64,000 nucleotides of DNA from NCBI RefSeq assembly GCF_004342985.1, contig NZ_SMBO01000006.1, positions 248,001 through 312,000 on the forward strand, given 5' to 3'. This DNA comes from Novosphingobium sp. PhB57 (lineage in GTDB: Bacteria; Pseudomonadota; Alphaproteobacteria; Sphingomonadales; Sphingomonadaceae). This document shows positions 59,169-64,000 of this stretch, in pieces; the stretch's first letter is position 1, and every line of letters starts with the position of its first letter. A program made the translations under genes and the position numbers. Under the pieces are notes generated by a model that saw nothing but the letters and a program-made list of their open reading frames with translations, searched no databases and was not told where the DNA came from.

Positions 59169-60539
59169 ATGAAGATTGCGATGGTAGGTTCGGGCTACGT
59201 CGGCCTTGTCTCGGGTGCCTGTTTTGCCGATTTCGGCCATGAAGTGGTCTGCATCGACAAGGACGAGACCAAGATCCAGCGGCTGCTCCACGGCATGATG
59301 CCGATCTACGAGCCGGGCCTTGCCGAGCTGGTGGAATCCAATGTGGCCGCCAAGCGCCTTTCGTTCACCACCGACCTGGCTGAAGGCATTGCCGGCGCGC
59401 AGGCGATCTTCATCGCCGTGGGCACGCCTTCGCGGCGCGGCGACGGCCATGCCGACCTCTCCTACGTCTACGCCGTGGCGCAGGAAGTGGGCGAGCACCT
59501 TTCCGGCGATGCCGTGATCGTCACCAAGTCGACCGTGCCGGTGGGCACTGGCGACGAAGTGGAACGCATCATCCGCGCATGCAATCCGCCGCACCGCGTT
59601 GCCGTGGTCTCCAACCCCGAATTCCTGCGCGAAGGCGCTGCCATCGGCGACTTCAAGCGGCCCGACCGCATCGTCATCGGCGCCGAGGATGATTTCGGCC
59701 GCGATGTCATGCGCGAGGTCTACCGCCCGCTGTTCCTCAACGAATCGCCGATCCTGTTCGTCAGCCGCCGCTCGTCGGAACTGACCAAATATGCCGCCAA
59801 CGCCTTCCTGGCCGTGAAGATCACTTTCATCAACGAGATGGCCGATCTTTGCGAGAAAGTGGGCGGCAACGTGCAGGACGTGGCGCGGGGCATCGGCCTC
59901 GACAACCGCATCGGCGGCAAGTTCCTCCATGCCGGACCTGGCTATGGCGGCTCCTGCTTCCCCAAGGATACCCTGGCCCTGCTCAAGACGGCGGAGGACT
60001 ACGACAGCCCGGTCCGCATCGTCGAGGCGGTGGTTAAGGTCAACGATGCCCGCAAGCGCGCCATGGGCCGCAAGGTGGTGGATGCCCTGGGCGGCGTGGA
60101 CGAAGCGCGCGGGAAGCGCGTGGCCATGCTCGGCCTGACCTTCAAGCCCAATACCGACGACATGCGCGATTCGCCGTCGATCGCCATTGCCCAGACGCTG
60201 GCCGATGCCGGGGTGACCGTGGCCGCCTACGATCCCGAAGGCATGGAGCAGGCCCGCCCGCTGATGCCCGAAGTGGAGATGAAGGAAGATCCCTACGCTG
60301 CAATCGAGGGCGCTGACGCCGTCGTCCTGGTGACCGAATGGGACGCTTTCCGCGCGCTCGACCTTGTCCGCATCAAGGCCATCGCCAAGGCGCCGGTGCT
60401 GGTCGACTTGCGCAATGTCTACAAGCCCGAGCATGTCCAGGAAGCGGGCTTCACTTACCTCTCGGTAGGACGCGGCACGCGTCCCAAGGAAAAGATCCGG
60501 AACGACGGGGAACAGGCACCCAGCCCCGTGCCGGCCTGA
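59169..60539 (+). CDS. ugd: UDP-glucose 6-dehydrogenase, long form
   Basis: A 456-residue UDP-glucose dehydrogenase of the common alphaproteobacterial type. N-terminal IAMVGSGYVGLVSGACFADFGHEVVCID, IFIAVGTPSRRGDGHADLSYV, KSTVPVGTGDEV, SNPEFLREGAAIGDFKRPDRIVIG, the catalytic Cys263 in GYGGSCFPKDT, and AMLGLTFKPNTDDMRDSPS. AAGGAA and GGAAG lie before the ATG. The enzyme duplicates the reaction of the short form at 50898 but belongs to a different branch. The 207 bases before it show no further gene. Confidence 0.95.
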   Translation: MKIAMVGSGYVGLVSGACFADFGHEVVCIDKDETKIQRLLHGMMPIYEPGLAELVESNVAAKRLSFTTDLAEGIAGAQAIFIAVGTPSRRGDGHADLSYVYAVAQEVGEHLSGDAVIVTKSTVPVGTGDEVERIIRACNPPHRVAVVSNPEFLREGAAIGDFKRPDRIVIGAEDDFGRDVMREVYRPLFLNESPILFVSRRSSELTKYAANAFLAVKITFINEMADLCEKVGGNVQDVARGIGLDNRIGGKFLHAGPGYGGSCFPKDTLALLKTAEDYDSPVRIVEAVVKVNDARKRAMGRKVVDALGGVDEARGKRVAMLGLTFKPNTDDMRDSPSIAIAQTLADAGVTVAAYDPEGMEQARPLMPEVEMKEDPYAAIEGADAVVLVTEWDAFRALDLVRIKAIAKAPVLVDLRNVYKPEHVQEAGFTYLSVGRGTRPKEKIRNDGEQAPSPVPA

Positions 60540-60763
60540 TGCGTTTCGCCTGAGTTGCCACCGGCCGAACCCGGATCCGAGCCAGTCTCGGGTCCGGGCC
60601 AGGTTCGGGCCCGATGTCTGTCATCCGGGCCGGCATTCTTTCGGCAGAACACATCCCTTGCCATTGGACACCCTCCGGGGCGGGCCATGGACCATGTTCT
60701 TCAAGGCGTCGTGATGCCTTGCACCATGCGGAATCTGTCGTCGTTCGAAGGGGAGCCTGTCCG

Positions 60764-61609
60764 ATGTCGCTCGTCAGGATATCCATGCCCATGCTGGCGC
60801 TGGTGCTTGCCCTTTCGGCGCAAGCGGCCGGGGCGCAGGCGCCGCAAGGCCTTGCCGACCTCGTCGGTGCCCGCGCCGCGGGCGGCGAAACAGAGCTGCG
60901 CGCCCGCGGCTACGAACGCGTCAAGGCCGAGAAAAGCGACGACCGCAGCTACACTTACTGGTGGAGCGCTTCCCGGTCGCAATGCCTTTCGGTCGCGACG
61001 AAGGAGGGGCGTTACGATTCGATCGTCGCCACCCCGGCCCCCGACTGCGGACACAGCGCCGGCAGCGGGAATGACCGCGACCGCTCGGCCTATCACCCCG
61101 ATATCGGCTACAACGCCGCCGCCCCCTCATCGCAGCGCCAATCGCCCAGCTACGTCCAGGACCGCGACCGCTATCAGGTGGAGGGCCAGAACGTGGACCT
61201 CGGGCTGGTCTGCTTCGGGGACGGCACCCGCCCCGGCATGGCCACGAGCTACGGCTGGACGTGGAACAGCCGCACCGAGCGATACGACTACGGCAATCGC
61301 ACGGAGATGACGGGGCAGCAGTTCGACGCATCGCTGATGGTGCAGCTCTGGTCCGGCGGTGGGCGCATCCGCCTGCCGAAGAAGCTGGTCCCGCCGATCA
61401 ACAGCCGGGGGCAGGACGGCTGGTGGGACCTTTACGATGTGGAGCAGGGGCCGGACATGATCCGTGCCAGGTATCGGCTCAACGGGCTGAACAAGCCGCA
61501 GGTCACCATCGACCGCCGCAGCGGCCGGATCAGCGTGCAGGGCACCGCGCCTTATGCTTTCAGCGGTATCTGCGATCTGGTGGATGGCAGCGATCACCGC
61601 CGCTTCTGA
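60764..61609 (+). CDS. Secreted protein of unknown function
   Basis: A 281-residue exported protein, signal peptide 1-25 (GAQA). The first part (about 30-95) resembles small periplasmic modules seen in sphingomonads (LADLVGARAAGGETELRARGYERVKAEKSDDRSYTYWWSASRSQCLSVATKEGRYDSIV). The second part has a Tyr/Arg-rich region and IRLPKKLVPPINSRGQDGWWDLYDVEQGPDMIRARYRLNGLNKPQVTIDRRSGRISVQG, an all-beta pattern. ATG 60764 is chosen because AAGGGGAG precedes it and the signal begins there. The role is unknown. Confidence 0.72.
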   Translation: MSLVRISMPMLALVLALSAQAAGAQAPQGLADLVGARAAGGETELRARGYERVKAEKSDDRSYTYWWSASRSQCLSVATKEGRYDSIVATPAPDCGHSAGSGNDRDRSAYHPDIGYNAAAPSSQRQSPSYVQDRDRYQVEGQNVDLGLVCFGDGTRPGMATSYGWTWNSRTERYDYGNRTEMTGQQFDASLMVQLWSGGGRIRLPKKLVPPINSRGQDGWWDLYDVEQGPDMIRARYRLNGLNKPQVTIDRRSGRISVQGTAPYAFSGICDLVDGSDHRRF

Positions 61610-61700
61610 AGCCCTGCGGTAATTCCGGGAGGGTTTGGCGCGGCGATGAACCGCGCCGATCCTGGCGTCTCTCAGTCTTGCGGGCGTCTCGTCCGCCCCA

Positions 61701-61961
61701 TCAGATCAGGGCGAAGTGCTGCACGATCTGCCGGTCCAGCGGCTCGGCGAAGCGGACGGAAAGGCTGCGCGAATCGCGCCGCGTGGCCGTGGCCGCGAAC
61801 GGGCCTATGGCGCCGATCCAGAGCGTGAGATCGCCCTCGATGCTGGCGGCCGGGGCATCGGTCTCCACGGCGCAGCCAAGGCTGGCGAGATCGGAAATGC
61901 GCACCGCGGTGGAACCGCCAGCGCTGACGCACTCGCCATAGAGAGTCGTATTCATATTCAT
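61701..61961 (-). CDS. Small PilZ-domain protein
   Basis: An 86-residue protein fitting the PilZ fold: TAVRISDLASLGCAVET, DLTLWIGAIGPFAATATRRDSRSLSVRFAEPLD. The canonical N-terminal RxxxR c-di-GMP motif is not obvious, so it may be a degenerate, non-binding member. Start at 61961 (or 61955) is preferred over an upstream ATG at 62012. c-di-GMP regulation of exopolysaccharide nearby is plausible but unproven. Confidence 0.68.
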   Translation of the reverse strand: MNMNTTLYGECVSAGGSTAVRISDLASLGCAVETDAPAASIEGDLTLWIGAIGPFAATATRRDSRSLSVRFAEPLDRQIVQHFALI

Positions 61962-62021
61962 TCTAGTGCCTGTTCTTCTTGGGTCCGGTTTCCCGGATCC
62001 CTTTCTGGTCATCCTGCAGCC

Positions 62022-62060
62022 CGCGGCTTTGCCGCGTGACCTTGCGGAGTCGCCTCCGCA
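62022..62060. other. Two short stem-loops between PilZ gene and otsA
   Basis: CGCGGC-TTT-GCCGCG (62022-62036) and TGCGGAG-TCGC-CTCCGCA (62043-62060), both perfect, lie just upstream of the PilZ gene and downstream of otsA on the minus strand. No T run follows on either strand. Confidence 0.45.
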
Positions 62061-62170
62061 TTTCCCTTTCTAGCGAGTTTAGAGGTCAGATTGGTGGCAG
62101 GCGAGTTACGTTTCGCAAATGACAGGCGATTTCATGATGGACGACCGTTCTTCCGGGTCGAACTGAAACG

Positions 62171-63589
62171 TCAGGCCACTTCGTCCTGCCTGGTCGTGCT
62201 GGTCCGCTGCGGGGGCTTGCCTTCCAGCGCTTTCACGAAGTCCTCGCGCCAGCGCTGGACGTCATTGTCGCGCACGGAAGCGAGCAGCTTGGCGTGGCGT
62301 TTGCGGCGTTCGGCCAGCGGCATGTCGAGTGCCTTGCGAATTGTTTCCGCAACGTGCTCGATCGAGTGGGGATTGACCTGGAGTGCGTCCTTCAGCTGAT
62401 GCGCGGCGCCCGCGAACTGCGAAAGGATGAGCACGCCGGGGTTCTCGGGATCCTGCGCCGCGATATATTCCTTGGCGACGAGGTTCATCCCGTCGCGCAG
62501 GGGCGTGACGAGGCCGATGTCCGCCGCGCGGTAGAACCCGGCGAGCTGGTCGCGCGGATAGCCGCGGTTGACGTAGCGGATCGGCACGAAGGCGACATCG
62601 GCATAAGCGCCGTTGATGTGCCCGGTCTTGCGCTCCAGGTCCTCGCGGATCTGCTGATAGCTGGCGACGTCCCCGCGCGAGGGGGGCGCGATCTGGAGCA
62701 GCACGGCCTTGCCCGCATCGTCGGGATTGTCGGCCAGGAAGCGACCGAAAGCCTCGAAGCGTTCGCCAAGGCCCTTCGAATAGTCAAGTCGGTCGACGCC
62801 GATCAGGATCTTGCGGCCGCGCACGCTGGACTTGAGCCGGTCGTGTGCTTCCTTGGCGCCCGGGCCGGCGGCGGATTCGGTGAATTCCGCGAAGTCGATG
62901 CCGATCGGGAAGGCGCGGGCGATGATCTTGCGGCCCTGGTACTCGACGGAATTGTCGAGATTGACCTTCAGGCCCATTTCCTTCTGCACATAGTGCAGGA
63001 AGCTTTCCAGCCATTCGGTGTTCTGGAAACCGATCACGTCGTATTCCAGCATCGAGGCCACGAGGCGTTCGTGGAACGGCAGCGAAACCAGCAGGCGCGT
63101 GGGCGGCCAGGGCGTGTGGAGGAACAGGCCCATGCGGTTCTTCACGCCCTTTTCGCGCAGCTGCGAGCCGAGCGGGAGGAGGTGATAGTCGTGGACCCAG
63201 ACCAGGTCCTCGTTCTCGATCAGCGGCAGCACCGAATCGGCGAAGCGGGCATTTACCCGTTCATAGCCTTCGCCGAAATTGCGGTCGTATTCGGTCAGGT
63301 CGATGCGGTAGTGGAACAAGGGCCAGAGCGTGCGATTGGCATAACCGTTGTAGTATTCCTCGATATCCTGCGGTTCGAGGTCGATCGTGGCGGTGGTGAT
63401 GCCGTCGTTGCGCTGCATGTCGAGGTGGCCGGTGAAGTCCTCGGTCTCCTGCCCGGACCAGCCGAACCATATGCCGCCATGTTCGCGAAGTGCGGAGTTG
63501 AGCGCCACCGCGAGCCCTCCCTGCGCCCCGGCGGCCCCAGCCGCCTTGGGAACCGAGACCCGGTTCGAGATGACGATCAGTCTACCCAT
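62171..63589 (-). CDS. otsA: Trehalose-6-phosphate synthase
   Basis: A GT20 enzyme of 472 residues joining UDP-glucose and glucose 6-phosphate. MGRLIVISNRVSVP, GGLAVALNSAL, the substrate-binding VWVHDYHLLPLGSQLREKG, FLHTPWPP, IGVDRLDYSKGLGERF and LVTPLRDGMNLVAKEYIAAQ are all present. It lies downstream of a GH15 gene on the same strand, an arrangement common in otsB-GH15-otsA trehalose clusters; otsB would be off the right edge. Trehalose synthesis usually serves osmotic stress. Confidence 0.96.
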   Translation of the reverse strand: MGRLIVISNRVSVPKAAGAAGAQGGLAVALNSALREHGGIWFGWSGQETEDFTGHLDMQRNDGITTATIDLEPQDIEEYYNGYANRTLWPLFHYRIDLTEYDRNFGEGYERVNARFADSVLPLIENEDLVWVHDYHLLPLGSQLREKGVKNRMGLFLHTPWPPTRLLVSLPFHERLVASMLEYDVIGFQNTEWLESFLHYVQKEMGLKVNLDNSVEYQGRKIIARAFPIGIDFAEFTESAAGPGAKEAHDRLKSSVRGRKILIGVDRLDYSKGLGERFEAFGRFLADNPDDAGKAVLLQIAPPSRGDVASYQQIREDLERKTGHINGAYADVAFVPIRYVNRGYPRDQLAGFYRAADIGLVTPLRDGMNLVAKEYIAAQDPENPGVLILSQFAGAAHQLKDALQVNPHSIEHVAETIRKALDMPLAERRKRHAKLLASVRDNDVQRWREDFVKALEGKPPQRTSTTRQDEVA

Positions 63590-63690
63590 TTACATTCCCC
63601 TGTGACGCGTCCGCGAGCACAGAGCGGACGCGTTTTGCGGGACCGGCGAGCATTCCGCGAAATTCGCCTGAGGCAAATCTCGAAACGGAC

Positions 63691-64000
63691 TCAGCGCCAG
63701 TCCCGCCAAGACCGGGACAGTTGCCCGGCACAATTGATGATACCTACTAGCGAATAGGTCTGCGGAAAGTTCCCCCACAGCTCGCCGGTCTCGAAATCCA
63801 TGTCCTCGGAAAGCAGGCCGGAGCGGGTGCGGTGGTTGAGCATGGCCTCGAACAGGCGGCGCGCCTCTTCGTCCTGGCCGCTGCGGTGCAGCGCCTCGAT
63901 CAGCCAGAAGGTGCAGATGTTGAAGGCGGTTTCGGGCAGGCCGAAATCGTCCTCGCTATCGTAGCGCAGCATGTGTTCGCCGCGGCGCAGGGCCTTCTGC
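63691..64000 (-). CDS. GH15 family glycosidase, C-terminal part (truncated by window edge)
   Basis: The frame stays open to the right edge, so only the last about 103 codons are seen. ALRRGEHMLRYDSEDDFGLPETAFNICTFWLIEALHRSG and GLLSEDMDFETGELWGNFPQTYSLVGIINCA are typical of the bacterial GH15 (glucoamylase/trehalase-like) proteins found next to otsA. The 101-bp gap to otsA suggests one operon. The catalytic residues lie mainly outside the visible part. Confidence 0.9.
   Translation of the reverse strand, partial: QKALRRGEHMLRYDSEDDFGLPETAFNICTFWLIEALHRSGQDEEARRLFEAMLNHRTRSGLLSEDMDFETGELWGNFPQTYSLVGIINCAGQLSRSWRDWR

Noticed and set aside
1..64000. Prophage, integrative element or genomic island
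   Set aside because: No integrase, transposase, attachment-site duplication at the tRNA-Leu gene or sharp composition change was seen.

Overview
The window reads as chromosomal DNA of a GC-rich alphaproteobacterium of the sphingomonad group, most like Novosphingobium or a close relative. The reasons are the sphingomonad/Caulobacter-type TonB-dependent receptor, an alkaline phosphatase closely resembling Sphingomonas PhoK, the hemC-hemD / tsaD-gpsA neighbourhood, the NDUFA9-like reductase and the REP-like palindromes. No phage, plasmid, transposase or CRISPR signal is visible. Genus assignment is an inference from gene content.

1-9.4 kb: a plant-polysaccharide (probably arabinan / arabinogalactan) utilisation locus. 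It holds the end of a 2-dehydro-3-deoxygalactonokinase gene, its 6-phosphate aldolase, a GH43 endo-arabinanase-like enzyme, a second GH43 lipoprotein, a TonB-dependent receptor preceded by two adjacent palindromic operators, and a large (alpha/alpha)6-type glycosidase with a discoidin-like C-terminal domain. A 51-residue membrane peptide ends the region.

9.4-24 kb: mostly core functions. In order these are a DsbD/ScsB-type reductase (minus), phoK-ubiH (overlapping), the minus-strand operon hemC-hemD-mitofilin-like protein, the coupled plus-strand run tsaD-gpsA-flippase, an OmpA-domain protein, a 30-residue membrane peptide coupled to a helix-hairpin-helix protein, an NDUFA9-like reductase and tRNA-Leu(CAG) with its own promoter.

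24.4-37.5 kb: a second flippase, a YdeP-type molybdopterin oxidoreductase, and an unusual envelope module. The module has a histidine kinase whose periplasmic loop carries a long Gly/Pro-rich collagen-like insert and whose stop codon overlaps the start of an outer-membrane protein gene, a divergent OmpR-type regulator, a secreted intradiol-dioxygenase-like lipoprotein and a 1058-residue autotransporter. Three tandem 40-bp repeats close the module, the first running through the autotransporter stop codon.

37.7-60.5 kb: a large exopolysaccharide locus of Wzx/Wzy type. It supplies nucleotide sugars (galE, two different ugd genes, UDP-glucuronate 4-epimerase), three GT4 glycosyltransferases, two tandem hexapeptide acetyltransferases, a membrane acyltransferase, a Wzx flippase, two polymerase/ligase-like membrane proteins, a GH39/PslG-like endoglycosidase, a Wza-type export lipoprotein and a Wzc-type copolymerase/tyrosine kinase. 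Many genes overlap by ATGA, so they are translationally coupled. No priming phosphoglycosyltransferase is present in the window.

60.7-64 kb: a secreted protein of unknown function, a small PilZ-domain protein, otsA (trehalose-6-phosphate synthase) and the end of a GH15 glucoamylase/trehalase-like gene that runs off the right edge.
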